Shown in pieces: positions 20,290-31,779 of a stretch of DNA of 64,000 nt. Both the position numbers and the translations under genes were made by a program. Origin of the DNA: Xiphydria camelus (taxonomy: Eukaryota; Arthropoda; Insecta; Hymenoptera; Xiphydriidae); NCBI GenBank assembly GCA_963678675.1, contig OY783200.1, positions 9,654,917-9,718,916 of the forward strand, read 5' to 3'. Positions within the stretch are counted from its first letter, which is position 1; every line of letters starts with the position of its first letter. A model generated the notes under the pieces. The model was given only the letters and a program-made list of their open reading frames with translations, was not told where the DNA came from and searched no databases.

Positions 20290-21560
20290 GTTTTAGGCCT
20301 AGACGGCTAATTTTTTCAGAAAAAGAAAAGTTACGCGTTGTCCTCAGCGATGAGATTTACTACATAATGGGATAATTCGACCAAGCAACTCCCTATATAC
20401 GCCAGTCCTATTGTGTTAATGTAGAGCTGGTTAAAGATAATTTCCCGACACTGTTAATTCATGATCAATTTTAAATATTCCCAATTTTTAGTAGATGGAT
20501 GAATAAACATTAATGAAACATCTCATGAATGTTTCTCCGAAATATTCAAGCAATATATCGAATCACTTAGGATATATTGAAACATTATTAACTGAGTTCA
20601 AAAAAAATAGGACATATCTTTTCTTTACAGTTGAGAAACAGCATAAGTCGACACGCTGTTTCTCAATGGCAAAGAAAATGTACGCGTCTTCTCTCTGTAG
20701 TAGGTACTGCATCGGACAAGTTACTTCCCAAAGTTTTCTTATATGTATGGCTGAACTTGAGAATCAATTTGGCCCCAGTTTCTCAAGCGGTGGATAAATT
20801 AGTTAATGAGTACAAAAACATAACGGTTACTTGCTCAAAATCGGGTAAATTAACAAAAACATTGTATAAACAGTTTTTGGAAGAGTCATGAAATCTTACT
20901 AGGAAACAATAATTTTCTTTTAACCCTCTAAGGACGATGTTTTCCAAAGCATAAAATTTGTGGAAAAAAATTATTATCAGATTATATTCTGATGGTGTTA
21001 ACATATTTAAGTGATATGTTATATCAGGAAAAGGAGATTTTTTTCATAAATTTGGAAACTAAGCGTAGCGAATAAGTTACAGCCAGCGCCGGGCCAAAAA
21101 TATCTAATCACCGTCGTAATTGTAAGCATACTGAATAATTGTAAGCATACTGAAACGTAACGAAAATGTAATTGCCGCCCTTAGAGGGTTAATTGACTCT
21201 TGGAGTGGTCAGGTAGATACAACAATGTGTACGATGAAATTGGTCAGAAAGAAACTAGAGAAGTAACTTGCACGGTCAAAGTTATTCTTTCAAAATGTAC
21301 CCCTCTTTGTCTACCATATAACGTCTATTTCTACAGACAAGTGAAAAATTTTCATCAAAAGATTGCAAATGCTCCAGAGTTGTTACAAAAACAGCGGAAA
21401 TTGACGTCACGCGAAGACGCTTTAAAAATCCACTCTATTGTACATAACCAGTTGAGTGCCCCTGCTTTCCAAGAAATGATAAGATACGCGTGGTTTGCAT
21501 CAAAATTATTGCAAACCAGGCCGTTTTTTCGAAAATGTTGATGAAATATTCTTTCTCATA
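20290..21560 (+). pseudogene. Broken pogo-like DDE transposase with C-terminal zinc-finger family
   Basis: Frames in order give a helix-turn-helix-like start (KEKLRVVLSDEIYYI, about 20330), VDKLVNEYKNITVTCSKSGK and LTKTLYKQFLEE (20790-20890), then NNNFLLIDSWSGQ, which spans the inserted element at 20924-21188. The LLIDSWSGQ block carries the second catalytic Asp of this DDE family. VYFYRQVKNFHQKI (about 21325) and LTSREDALKIHSIVHNQLSA (21400-21455) follow, with FASKLLQTRPFF near the end. Multiple stops and shifts are present. The cysteine-rich tail typical of the family is missing here but survives in the second partial copy at 30233-30535. Confidence 0.65.
20924..21188. mobile_element. TTAA-flanked hairpin element inside a transposase gene
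   Basis: The ends are CCCTCTAAGGACG and CGCCCTTAGAGGG (one mismatch), with TTAA directly outside both (20920-20923, 21189-21192). Excising the element with one TTAA leaves an uninterrupted frame through LLIDSW, so the insertion is clear. Internally there is a short duplication of GTAAGCATACTGAA. Probably a piggyBac-type MITE. Confidence 0.85.
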
Positions 21561-21960
21561 ACGCTTTTAAAGTATAAATCACTCGAAACCAAGTGAAAGG
21601 AAAAGCTAAGAAATCCTTTCCATGGCGACGCCGCTGCTATAGGTATTTTACGACGCACGCGTTCGCGAAACGACCTTTTCTCCTTTTCCATATTTATACA
21701 CCGCGACGGGCGTCGCTTCGCCCGGTATTGGCGTTAAAAATATGTAGGTACCTATTATAATATATCCTCAAATTTGGCCGTTTCGCGTCCAATCTGCGAG
21801 TTAGCACAATGCTAATAAATTAAAGAAGAAGGAGAAGAAGAAGTATATGCGCGCTATATATATAGAAAAATCTCCGTCCCTGAAAGCGGCCGAGAGTATA
21901 TTATTGTATATCACGTTAGCCGAAGGGGTACACCGGGCTATCTGTGTTTACGATCTGCAG

Positions 21961-22164
21961 CTATCGACAAAGACTTTCCGAGGTCTCTTCTCGGAAATCC
22001 CGTAGAAAAGAATCGAACGCACGCGTGATTTTATTTATATAGGTAGCTCGTGGAAATGATTTTAAGAAAAAGATGACGCGAGGATAACACAATAATGTAC
22101 GGCGAATTCTCCGAACGGATAAAAATATCACGAAGAAATTCAGCGAGCTTGCAAAGTTTTCCAT
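21961..22164 (-). other. Small minus-strand ORF conserved in both A and B (copy A)
   Basis: A 67-residue frame opens MENFASSLNFFVIFLSV and has a basic, hydrophobic character. The B copy (32698-32889) opens almost identically, then diverges by indels. Conservation of the start may only reflect DNA similarity between the duplicates. No family recognised. Confidence 0.25.
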
Positions 22165-22462
22165 TTCCCGTGGTATAACGTTCGGTACATTAAGAAAACA
22201 GTTTATTTGTAGTTAATATAAGTGTACTTGATTATGGCGAAAGAAATATGTATTTCTCTGGGGCAAAGAAATATTCGTTAACTATTACTCTATTTCTGTT
22301 TAAATACAAAGAAAAACATTCTAATAATTAACATGTATTTATTTAGACCAATGAAATATTTCTCTTGCCATAATCAAATATGCATTTATTAGTTACAAAT
22401 AAACTTTTCTCTCTGCAATGCAGTATTCTTCCGCGGTAGGCAAAAGAACGTAAGACACTAAC

Positions 22463-22740
22463 CTGTCAATGACTTTACCGTTGCGTCTCATCAGGACGTC
22501 GGGATTCAGCGTTAAATTTGCGCGAACACTCATTTCATCTCGACTTCCAAATTGTGATTAAAGGGGTATTCGTCACTATGGGTTGTTGCGTCGATGATTT
22601 ACCGCTGGGTCTCAACCGGGCGTCGGAATTCAGCGTTAAATTCGCGAACACTCTTTTCATCTCTTCTTCCAGATTGTGATTGAAGCGGAAAAACGAGTTC
22701 GTCACGATGGGCTGTGTTGCGTCGGTAGTAGCTTCATCAT
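22463..22740 (-). pseudogene. Candidate first exon, copy A, with an internal tandem duplication
   Basis: On the minus strand, tandem ATGs at 22740 and 22737 start a frame related to the exon in copy B (33176-33327): QPIVTNSFFRFNHNLEEEMK. Here a block of about 100 bp is repeated (a second TQQPIVTN and a second LTLNPDV), with a frameshift. It ends in GTCATTGACAG followed by a GTTAGT donor, as in B. The internal duplication and shift make this copy defective. Confidence 0.45.
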
Positions 22741-23009
22741 CGTGGCACGACTCTGCGCGAAACAACCAATCCTCTTGGCTACTCGTATAAAACTATGAGC
22801 CTCGTGCTCGCGAGACCAAGGAAGTGGGTACCGATGGTGGGGATGGTGACGCGCTAAAGGCGCGTTCTGACAAGCCAATTTTAAGGCGCTTCTCACGAGT
22901 CGATTTTAATTGATCGAATTTAGTTGATCAACAAAAGTTGAATAAAACTTTAATCGGTTGTTTGTTCACACGTTTCACTATACTGAATCAACCATTTCAA
23001 TGCAAAATG

Positions 23010-23445
23010 GCGTCGAATGCAGTTGTGCGTGAATGTGTAGGTACAGATGATTGTAATTTTGTTAAAAGAAGAACTTAAAAGAATTGTTAATGTTAATAGG
23101 AATAAAAAGAGTAGAAAATGGCGATTTTTGGTGAGGCAGTGGATTCTAAGAAAAAATTGATTGGGAGCATCAGAAACCTTGCTGAAAGAGCTAGCTTTAG
23201 AGGACAAAGAAGGGTATAGAAACCATTTAAGAATGCCGGAAGAAAAATTTAACGAACTACTGTTGAAAGTTCAGGATTACATAAAAAAAAAAACAAGATA
23301 CCATGATGCGACAAGCAATCTCACGAAGATTAAAGCTGCAAGTAACTTTAAGATATTCAACTACAGGAGATTCATTTGCAAAACTTGCTTCCGTACCTAT
23401 ACCGAATACCGAAAAATACCATTTCAAATTTTAAGTCCAAAAAAT
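23010..23445 (+). pseudogene. PIF/Harbinger transposase N-terminal part, copy A
   Basis: Frames contain MASNAVVRECV near 23007, then VRQWILR, LGASETLLKELALEDKEGYR and NHLRMPEEKFNELLLKVQDY. This is the conserved N-terminal region of Harbinger (DDE_Tnp_4) transposases. It ends at the helix-turn-helix-like IPKNTIS near 23410; the catalytic DDE domain is deleted, and the next bases belong to a convergent reading frame. Frameshifts are present. Confidence 0.65.
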
Positions 23446-23700
23446 TCCATTTCTTTGAGAATAGAACCCAAAGCATTTTCTCGTGCATCTCTATTTTTAT
23501 ATTCGTCTCTTCGGTGGTTCCAGAGACAATCATGCTTATGATAAAATTCCAAAAACTTCATCATAACACCTTCAGGCCACTTGAAGTTCATTCTTTTGAA
23601 CTGATTTTTGTAGATAATTCTTAAAAATATCGTGTGATTTCCCAAATCAAATACACGCGTAGGTAGTATTATATGCACCGCGGCCAGTTTCTAGCGCACT
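23437..23700 (-). pseudogene. MADF/Myb-SANT DNA-binding fragment, copy A (Harbinger second ORF)
   Basis: The minus-strand frame reads FLEFYHKHDCLWNHRRDEYK then NRDARENALGSILKEM, a MADF domain. Harbinger elements often encode such a second protein next to the transposase. It converges with the truncated transposase, so the two genes were fused tail to tail by an internal deletion. Confidence 0.65.
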
Positions 23701-23850
23701 TTACATTCGACAAAAATTGACTGCCTAGTTCACACGTTTTAAGACAAATTTCAACTTGAAAGCAATTCCTGAAGACTGATCACTTGAACAACAAAAGTTT
23801 GACTAGTGAAACTTTTGACGATTGAGACTCGAATTTTGAAATACGAATAA

Positions 23851-24366
23851 TATAGTTTTAGTTTATTATCCTAAATGTTAATGAAGTATATTAATTTCAA
23901 GTTGATTTATGCTTTGTGATACCTATACATAAATTTCCATCATTATATCATTAAACTCCAGAGCGAGAAAGGAAAAAGTAATTCTTTTTAGATAAGTAGT
24001 AATTATGCATTATTTCGATCCCCCGTCTACTCGCATGTAGTTTTTTGTTATACACATATATGGGGTGAGTACCACTATAAAATGTATGATAAACTGTTCA
24101 TTTAAGTCTCGTTGCGCTAGAGTTTCACTACGGAAGATGATCATTAACTGGAATTTTTTTTGTATCGAATTGATTTTATTAAATAATTTAACACTTTCAC
24201 TGCCGGTAACACAACATGTGTGTGATGCGAGATTTGCCGAGAGGCCGGTCACGCAGACGGTGTGTGATTTACATTTCGCTGTTATATGATTAATACAAAA
24301 GTCGGCCGCTGTAGCTATCACTCTGGCTCGTGCCGGCGTTTTTGTAACCCTTGTAAAAACTGCTTT
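23851..24366. other. AT-rich spacer
   Basis: No coding family recognised. TTTAACACTTTCACTGCC near 24187 resembles the start of the TTAA-type elements but no partner end was found. Confidence 0.35.
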
Positions 24367-25166
24367 GGGACCATCCATATATTACGTAAGACGTTTGAGG
24401 GGGGAGGGGGGTGTGAATATTTCTTACAGTGTCTTACAATGGGGCAGGGGGGGGGGGGGTCTAGACCTCATCTTACATGAGAAATTCCTAGCCAAAAATG
24501 CTATCAAATCACTCAATACAGATTGAAAGAAGCGCTGTACTTTGCATCAAATAAAGCAGTAACAATAGACAAAAGAATGTGCAAAACCCAGGATCAAGAA
24601 GAGAAGAGGCGACCTGCACGAGTGGCATTGCGTCGTGATCGGGAGCTTATGTACATCTTCCGAGATAGTGAAACGGGAGTGGGTTCAGGAGCAGGACGTC
24701 TCTACAGAGGATATATTTTATTAAACGAAGTTTAAAAATGAAGTTACTTGAACTGAGTGAATATATGTTTTCTAATGTTTTCCGTTGATACGAAGAGTTA
24801 GAACGAGAATGAAGTGCATAAAAAAATATACCGTAGTAGACTATAAACTTTACATCAATCGTCTTGGGCTTCCACTCGGATAAAAGACGCTGTTGATACA
24901 CGATTAGAGAATAGCGAATAATGAAGAGTCTATTTAAACAGCTCCTATGTACAGCATCCTCGTTCTGACTATATTATGTATGATGCTATTGTTTAGCAGG
25001 ACCGCCTCGAAATATAGACAATCTCTTCCTAATATTCATCTGATATTTGAAAGCAGTATAAACGGCAAGCTCAAGAATGACTTTAAAAAAAGTTACGTCT
25101 TATGTAAGATTGGGGGGGGGGGGGGAAAGAGGCCAAAAATGTCTTACGTAATATATGGATGGCCCC
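24367..25166. mobile_element. DNA transposon remnant with CCATCCATATATTACGTAAG ends
   Basis: Terminal inverted repeats GGG(A/G)CC plus ATCCATATATTACGTAAGAC occur at 24367-24393 and, inverted, at 25139-25166. This end sequence is widespread in arthropod DNA transposons. Both ends are followed inward by long G runs (13 G at 24447-24459 and 14 G at 25112-25125). The interior has a basic frame (24523-24735) of no recognised family. Probably non-autonomous. Confidence 0.7.
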
Positions 25167-25814
25167 TTATGAGCAAAAATGACTTTTTTTTTTATATATA
25201 TAAAATTGGCGATACCTCAATTTGTCCTTTGAGACATCCGACTAATAACCGTTCTTTTCGTAATCAGCGTGAAGAGTTTTTCACCTCGGGCCGCCGGCTC
25301 GCACGAAATTTGTAAATTCTTTGTGGCGCGTGATTTTTCACGACCGCTGCAAAAATGGCGGACGACCTTCACCCAAAATGTATCCCCGCAGCTACGGGAA
25401 GGCACGAAGTCTTCGAAATACCTCGGCGCCTGTCAAATCTTGTGCATGGCAAAACTAGAAGTCTATTGAAATCTCGACTATCATATCTTATGTACCTATT
25501 TTTTCTTGGTCATTCCAAAAATCACGGATTTTTTAGGTAAATATGAAAGAAACATCGAGATATCGGCAACTTTTCTCTGGAATATTAATCGAATTATTAT
25601 TTCGGAATTAATGTTTGAGCTCGATATATAATTTAAAGATATTAAAGCATCAGTGTGTGTAAACACGATGGCATCAATATTATGAAGAATTATTTATTTC
25701 TCTTAAACGAATAAGAAACACAGTCCCGAAAAATCCGCTTTCCGGATTAACAAAATAAGAAAGATTAATTCGCAATATCTTAACAATTAAATACGAATAA
25801 CATAAGACCAACTT
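25167..25814. other. Spacer, no recognised gene
   Basis: Mixed composition with a GC-richer part at 25280-25440. No coding family or clear repeat was identified. Confidence 0.35.
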
Positions 25815-26029
25815 ATAGTCCAGTGCATTTAGGAATATTTTATAGGTGTGACCCAAAAATTTCAGAAACATTTTCTCTTTTGTTGCTCATTCGAAAGGGT
25901 CCTCGATGGAGACCTTAACCCTAAATTTGCGCATTCTCCAAATTGCCCCATCCGCCGCCATCTTGGATTCTTTTATTTTTTTCCACTACTCATATCTCGC
26001 GTTCTAATAATCCCACAGCAGTCGTTCTG

Positions 26030-26266
26030 CACTGAGGGAAAAATTTCGTAGAATCAACTAAATATTTCACTGCCCGGTAGCAACTAAATATTTCACTGGC
26101 TCAAATAATATTCGCTTGCTCCAACAAAATATGTTCTTGGCTCAACGACATACTTTTTCTCAACAAAATATATTACTTGAACCGAGAAAGTACTTTGTTG
26201 GAGCAAGCGAATATTATTTGAGCCAGTGAAATATTTAGTTGATTCTACGAAATTTTTTCCTCAGTG
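26030..26266. mobile_element. CACTGAG-type hairpin MITE in the left arm
   Basis: The ends CACTGAGGGAAAAATTTCG and the inverse CGAAATTTTTTCCTCAGTG enclose a nearly complete hairpin. The right arm of the large inverted repeat lacks it and so gives the empty site. The flanking dinucleotide TG is present on both sides, compatible with a 2-bp target duplication. The same family occurs at 31780-32044. Confidence 0.85.
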
Positions 26267-27648
26267 TGGGGTCGTTGGACTCGTCAGGATTTACTCTTTA
26301 ATTGAGTTTATATCAAGTAAAACTCTCCAACGTACTGGAAAAAAGTTATTAGCGTTCAAAGTTAAAAGTTGTTTGCCAAAAGTTCTTGCGCCCGGTTTTT
26401 CCGCGCGCAGTTCTTTTCCAGTGCATCAGAGACCCCTACCGATAGTTTACTATTTAAACTAGACTCAATTTCCAGTATTTTAAAAAAAGAATCATCCCGA
26501 TCGGTTGATTCCTCGCCCGCCAATCCACGCTCGAAGTTGCGCTGTTTATTATCGTGCTATTTTGAAGCCTCTAATACTCGCGCGTCGCGCTTTGGCGAGT
26601 TCGCGGTTCGCGCTGCATTTCTCGCTTTTGTAACCAATATAACGCAAATTACTTAAGATCAACGACAAATTCGTTAAATCTATGCTAAGAACACGCGTTT
26701 TACATTATTTTTTTACTTAAAGGGTCTAGCCGGATAAGCACTTGAAAAGTGCCCCTAAAGGAAATAACACGAAATGGGCACCAAAACACTCTCTCGGACG
26801 TGAAAAAATTGTAGCAATTTTATAATACTATTCCAAAAAGTCAAGAAGGAGCTGAGATTTTTCGAGAAATGTAGTTGAATATTAAAAATTTCTTGCTGCT
26901 CACGTAATGGTCCAAAAAATTGGAAAAAATTCTGGAACATAGGGATCCTTAAAGGGAACTCAGAAAAAAATATTGTATAGTATTTGGCGCAAAATTCAAA
27001 ATTTTTAAAAATAAACAATTTTAAAAAGTGCACTTTCCATCACTTCTTGAAAAGGTGCTATCATAATTCTTTTTTTATAAACGCGTCTTCGCATCATTAT
27101 TATTCTCAAATTTTTTCAGATTTTTTGATTTGGTGGCACGTGCAAAAAAAATACAAACAAACCTTATGGGAACTGGGTCCCGGTGGATTTGGCTGGGCTT
27201 TACATATTATGTTGTAGATCTTGATGTTCTGATCAAAAGTTATCATTGCCGCAACAACGGAAAATGGGCAGTTTTTGAGTTTTGAGATCTTAAAGTTCAT
27301 ACTTTCTGCTTTCCGTCATACGGTCTATTGGATCGAAATAATCATGTAAAATCAGGTTTTCTGTGAATTTTGCTAAAAATCACGTATTTTGTAGTTGGTG
27401 AGCTACCGATTCAGGTATCACCCGGTCAGACAAAAATAAGTAGTTCTGGGGGGGGGGGGGGGGGCTTTAAATTTACCGCTTTTTACTCGAAACCATACGC
27501 TCCTTTTTAGCCAATTCAAGCACGCATTTCAGATCATCTGCGATCTTGTGAGCACGTGTTTGCCTCCGTATACTTATGCGCAAGTGTGTGCGTGCGCGTG
27601 CATAGATTAAAATTTTTTAATGTCTGATTTTTCCACTTTTTTCTAATT

Positions 27649-27905
27649 TTGTCCGTGTATCTACATTGTTTTAGGGCACAAATCTTATGGAAACTTGTTT
27701 AGTACTGAAATTCTCACGGACTTCACATATATTGTAGTTTATGACCTCCTGATCAAAAGGTACCATTGCCATACACTCAAAAAATGTAACTTTTGATCAG
27801 GAGGTCATAAACTACAATATATGTGATGTACGCGAGGATTTCAGTACTGAACCAGTTTCCATAAGATTTGTGTCCTAAAACAAAGCAGATACACAGACAA
27901 AATTG
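27649..27905. repeat. Inner hairpin of the large inverted repeat
   Basis: Arms of about 120 bp (27649-27770 and 27785-27905) pair through CTCCTGATCAAAAG, ATATATTGTAGTTTATGACC and CACAAATCTTATGG. The loop is about 15 bp. A diverged version of part of one arm lies at 27150-27250. Confidence 0.75.
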
Positions 27906-28799
27906 TTTTCTGAGTTCCCTTTAAGGATCCCTATGTTCCAGAATTTTTTCCAATTCTTTGGTCCATTACGTGAGCAGCAAGAAATTTTTAATATTTAACT
28001 ACATTTCTCGAAAAATCTCAGCTCCTTCTTGACTTTTTGGAATAGTAAAATTGCTAAAATTTTTTCACGTCCGATTGTTTTGGTGCCCATTTCGTGTTAT
28101 TTCCTTTAGGGGCACTTTTCAAGTGCTTATCCGGCTAGACCCTTTAAGTAAAAAATTAATGTAAAACGCGTGTTCTTAGCATAAATTTAACGAATATGTC
28201 GTTGATCTTAAGTAATTTGCGTTATATTAGTTACAAAAGCGAGAAATGCAGCGCGAACCGCGAACCCGCCAAAGCGCGACGCGCGAGTATTAGAGGCTTC
28301 AAAATAGCACGATAATAAACAGCGCAACTTCGAGCGTGGATTGGCGGGCGAGGAATCAACCGATCGGGATGCTTTTTTTTTTAAATACTGGAAATTGAGT
28401 CTAGTTTAAATAGTAAACTATCGGTAGGGGTCTCTGATGCACTGGAAAAGAACTGCGCGCGGAAAAACCGGGCGCAAGAACTTTTGGCAAACAACTTTTA
28501 ACTTTGAACGCTAATAACTTTTTTCCAGTACGTTGGAGAGTTTTACTTGATATAAACTCAATTAAAGAGTAAATCCTGACGAGTCCAACGACTCCAGAAC
28601 GACTACTGTGGGATTATTAGAACGCGAGATATGAGTAGTTAAAAAAAATAAAAAGAATCCAAGATGGCGGCGGACGGGGCAATTTGGAGAATGCGCAAAT
28701 TCAGGGTTAAGTTCTCCATCGAAGACCCTTTCGAATGAGCAACAAAAGGGAAAATGTTTCTGAAGTTTTTGGGTCAATTCCTAAATGCACTGGACTATT

Positions 28800-29165
28800 A
28801 CGGGTCGCATCTCTCCCAGTTTCATGCAGTGGTGCAGGTACCCCCTGGGCCAGTCGGCCTCTACCTGCTGGAAAGTGGGTTGGGGGGCGGCTGGTCTTGG
28901 GGTGCCCCATGGATTTCTTTTTATGGCATTATGTTTTTGTCCCTCCCATATAATGGCGTCGTACTATCTCCCGACTGCTGGGCGGCGGGGGATCATTTAT
29001 AGTGTTTTGTAAGGGCTCGCCTAACTAATAAATTCTACAACGAAAATGGCGGGTCCATTAATGGGGGCAGGTAACTAGCTGTCCCCAAAATATATGTATA
29101 TATTTATATGTTTTAATTCCCTTGTACAGGCGCCTTGCGCCATTTTGTTATTTACGGGGGAAGGC
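28800..29165. other. Spacer, no recognised gene
   Basis: GC-richer patch at 28830-29000 with short overlapping frames and no family match. Confidence 0.35.
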
Positions 29166-29519
29166 ATTTGAAGGGCTTATTGGAACAACGTGACAAGCCA
29201 CAAAATCATTTTATTGAGGAGACGAGCTTTGAAGTTTCAAAGAAATCTGTAAAATGCATATTTGATTAACCCCCTCCGTTAGGCGGGTGGATTCTACTAG
29301 ACGTGCTATTGAAATGGGCGTGGATTACAATGGTAATCCACCCGCCTAATGGAGGGTTAATATAACCCCTCAGTGTTTTTAACAGATGTACTCTAGCTTA
29401 TATATTAACGTCTACAATCTTAAAGTATGAAACAAGAATGCAGGGGACTACTACAAAGTAAACTGTTTATTTTTTAACAGAGTGTGGCTTGTCACGTTTT
29501 TCCAATAAGCCCTTCATTT
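29166..29519. mobile_element. Outer hairpin element containing a TTAA insert
   Basis: CATTTGAAGGGCTTATTGG and CGTGACAAGCCACA at 29166-29202 are mirrored at 29484-29519. The interior is about 280 bp and contains the smaller hairpin at 29270-29356. Nested MITEs. Confidence 0.75.
29270..29356. mobile_element. 87-bp TTAA-flanked hairpin
   Basis: TTAA (29266-29269 and 29357-29360) brackets ends built on CCCTCC(G/A)TTAGGCGGGTGG. Nearly the whole element is arms. Minimal piggyBac-type MITE. Confidence 0.8.
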
Positions 29520-29619
29520 GTATTTGAAAATTGTTTTCAATAAATGGCGTATTTGCAACCTTATTTGAAATCTTTTGGACTTTTTCCGATATACACTACA
29601 GCCAAAGAAAGAGTGTTAA

Positions 29620-29704
29620 CCCTCAACTAGTATGATGATTTTTAAAGAGACGTAACTTAGCACTGTTCTTGGGTCATGATTGACCCAACCATACCAGTTG
29701 AGGG
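29620..29704. mobile_element. 85-bp TTAA-flanked element
   Basis: Ends CCCTCAACTAGTATG and CATACCAGTTGAGGG (one mismatch), with TTAA at 29616-29619 and 29705-29708. Confidence 0.8.
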
Positions 29705-29964
29705 TTAAGAAATAATTAATATTTGTGATACGTAACGAACATACAATCGAGTTGAAAATTCATATTAACGTTTGAAACAATAATTTTCATATTCAAGGAA
29801 TAACATTCATTTTAAGATGAACATTTTTTAAAGCGTTTTGTTTGATTGTTCTATTTATCATAATATGTTTTGTAACCCCTAAAATAATAAAATGGTGATA
29901 ATACCTAATGGTACCAAAAACATACTTGTTGATTTGTTCATTCAAAAAACAATTAATTAATAAG

Positions 29965-30180
29965 AAAGACAGAGTGAGGACATGATTTCAACGATTACTA
30001 ACATATTGTAATCACTAATTACAATTTCACTGTAATCATTGAAATCATTTAGTATATAATCATGAAGCCACCTTCGAAGGTAGTGGTAATAAATGTAATC
30101 ATTGATTACCGAAATCAGTGTAATCACCGTGGTAATCGCTTGTAATCGATTTCATTTTGTAATCAGGGTGTCACCCAAAT
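29965..30180. repeat. Degenerate repeats of GTAATCA/GATTAC
   Basis: The motif GTAATCA or its inverse recurs about ten times with irregular spacing. Several pairs could fold. Origin unknown. Confidence 0.45.
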
Positions 30181-30232
30181 TTAATGTGAATAGCCCCTCG
30201 ATCCTATATGAAACCATTCTCTTATTCTGTAC

Positions 30233-30535
30233 GCGAAGACGCTTTAAAAATCCATTCTATTAATACATAACCAGATGAGTTCCCCTGCTTTCCAAGAAAT
30301 GATAAGATACGTGTGGTTTGCATCAAAATTATTGCAAAGCCGGCCGTTTTTCGAAAATGTTAATGAAATTTGCTTTCCCATAACGCTTTTAGTGTAAATG
30401 TGCGTGTAGCAAAGTCTCATTCGTCAAATTCTCATGGTATCAAAATACGATGTGCTTCAAATATTTTTTTGACAATTATCATCCAAAATCATGTACAAAA
30501 TCTTCGGCAGCCAAAAATTCCCATGACGAAATGTA
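30233..30535 (+). pseudogene. Second partial copy of the pogo-like zinc-finger transposase
   Basis: The first 150 bp are close to 21405-21565 at the DNA level (GACGCTTTAAAAATCCA, TTTCCAAGAAATGATAAGATA). It then continues past the point where copy 1 ends and encodes VCSKVSF and FKYFFDNYHPKS, a cysteine/histidine finger tail of this family. Stops and shifts abound. The upstream catalytic part is absent. Confidence 0.6.
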
Positions 30536-31779
30536 AGAATAAAGAAATGCAACAAGAAACTCAAAAACTGTACAGTGTACGACTATTCAAATATAAAAGC
30601 AGTCAATGACGTGATTGGAAAAAAATTGGAATTACGAATAATTATTTTTTTTCCGACATTTTCTGTTTCATGTGATATTGAATCCACCTCCTCCAGGTGT
30701 TGGTTCTCCAGTCCAGAAGTATTAATGGATATAACCTTTGACAAGGTGGAAGATGATGATACGGAACTAACAATAAGAGGTATAATTATGTGGCTTACAA
30801 GGAAACGTTTCGAGGCCGCCGCTTCCGATCTTGATGAAACTTCGTAAATTTAAAGTTTATCGACAAATAAGAGACACCTATTTTTTTATAGCGGCCCAAT
30901 TTTGGTTTAAGGGGGTGAAATGGACCCCTGAACTTTCTCCCCCTTCGAGCTATCTCCGAAACGAAGCGAGATAGATGAAAATTCTCAATGTACGTTTTGT
31001 TTGATTTTTTGAATGTAATAAAATGCCCGAAACAGATTTTGAAAGAACGCATTATTTAAAAAAAAAAATTTTTTATCTAACTTTTCGAAATTTCGGTTTG
31101 GTCATATGGACAAAAATGTAGGAAATTTTATTACAAATTCAACCATGTATGATATGATATATTTCCCTCCTACAGTTTTGCAAATTTCTAACTTTTATGT
31201 CTGATAATGAGCGGGCTACCAATGGCAGTGACGGGATATAGGTCGGGGGTTATTACTTCTATGTATTTTAATGCCACTTTTCTTTTATTTAATAAAGTTC
31301 AACTTCTATGGCTCATAATTATGACAATAATGGTATTCCGTGAAAAAATGTTTCATACAAAGTTGTTTCTTACAAGGATTTTTAGTTGACTACCAATACC
31401 TTTTAAGACTACGCATTCATTAGGAAACGGCGAGATAAAACCAAGCAGAAAGAAGGAAGAACTTCCGCAGGGGTTTGTAAACACAATTCATAAGTATTTT
31501 TGAAATATGTAATGACCAAAAATAATAAAATAAAAATTTGAAAAACTAAGGATATATAGGATATGGTCTATACCTACGGCCGTTTACTTTCAAGTTTCCA
31601 ATTTCTTTTTCACCGTTCAATCTAGATAGGTAAGCTTACTTAGGCAAATTTCAGTGAATAAAAAAATCTTGTTCATACACCCTTTTGGCTTTATAACAGC
31701 AATTTTTGGCAGACAGACTTTCGGCAATAGCGACGCGATATACCATAGCATACAGAAATGAATACAGAGAGCGAAGGTA
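30536..31779. other. AT-rich stretch, no recognised gene
   Basis: Short frames only (for example 30575-30847) with no family match. A GGGGGTGAAATGGACCCC motif near 30910 is suggestive of a repeat but has no partner here. Confidence 0.35.

Larger units (their letters stand above)
21571..23850 (+). repeat. Duplicated segment A (direct copy of B, 32343-34440)
   Basis: Long stretches match segment B in the same order and orientation: the GCGTTCGCGAAACGACCTTT block, TTAGCACA(A/G)TGCTAATAAATT, the ATTATGGCGAAAGAAATAT hairpin (22228-22385), a minus-strand candidate exon, and a deleted Harbinger element. Identity looks like 80-90 percent with small indels. A 2.1-2.3 kb unit about 10.8 kb apart points to segmental duplication or two copies of one large composite repeat. 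Confidence 0.8.
25815..28799. repeat. Large inverted repeat, about 3 kb
   Basis: The left arm (25815-26970) and right arm (27905-28799) are inverse copies at high identity over about 900 bp; the left arm is longer because of a MITE at 26030-26266. Matching pairs run from GTCCAGTGCATTTAGGAAT outside to GGATCCTTAAAGGGAACTC inside. The middle contains a 17-G run (27448-27464) and a second hairpin (27649-27905). No transposase is encoded. It could be a foldback-type element or an inverted duplication. Confidence 0.85.

Noticed and set aside
29965..30180. Candidate CRISPR-like or satellite array of GTAATCA words
   Set aside because: Spacing is irregular and units are too short; eukaryotic context.
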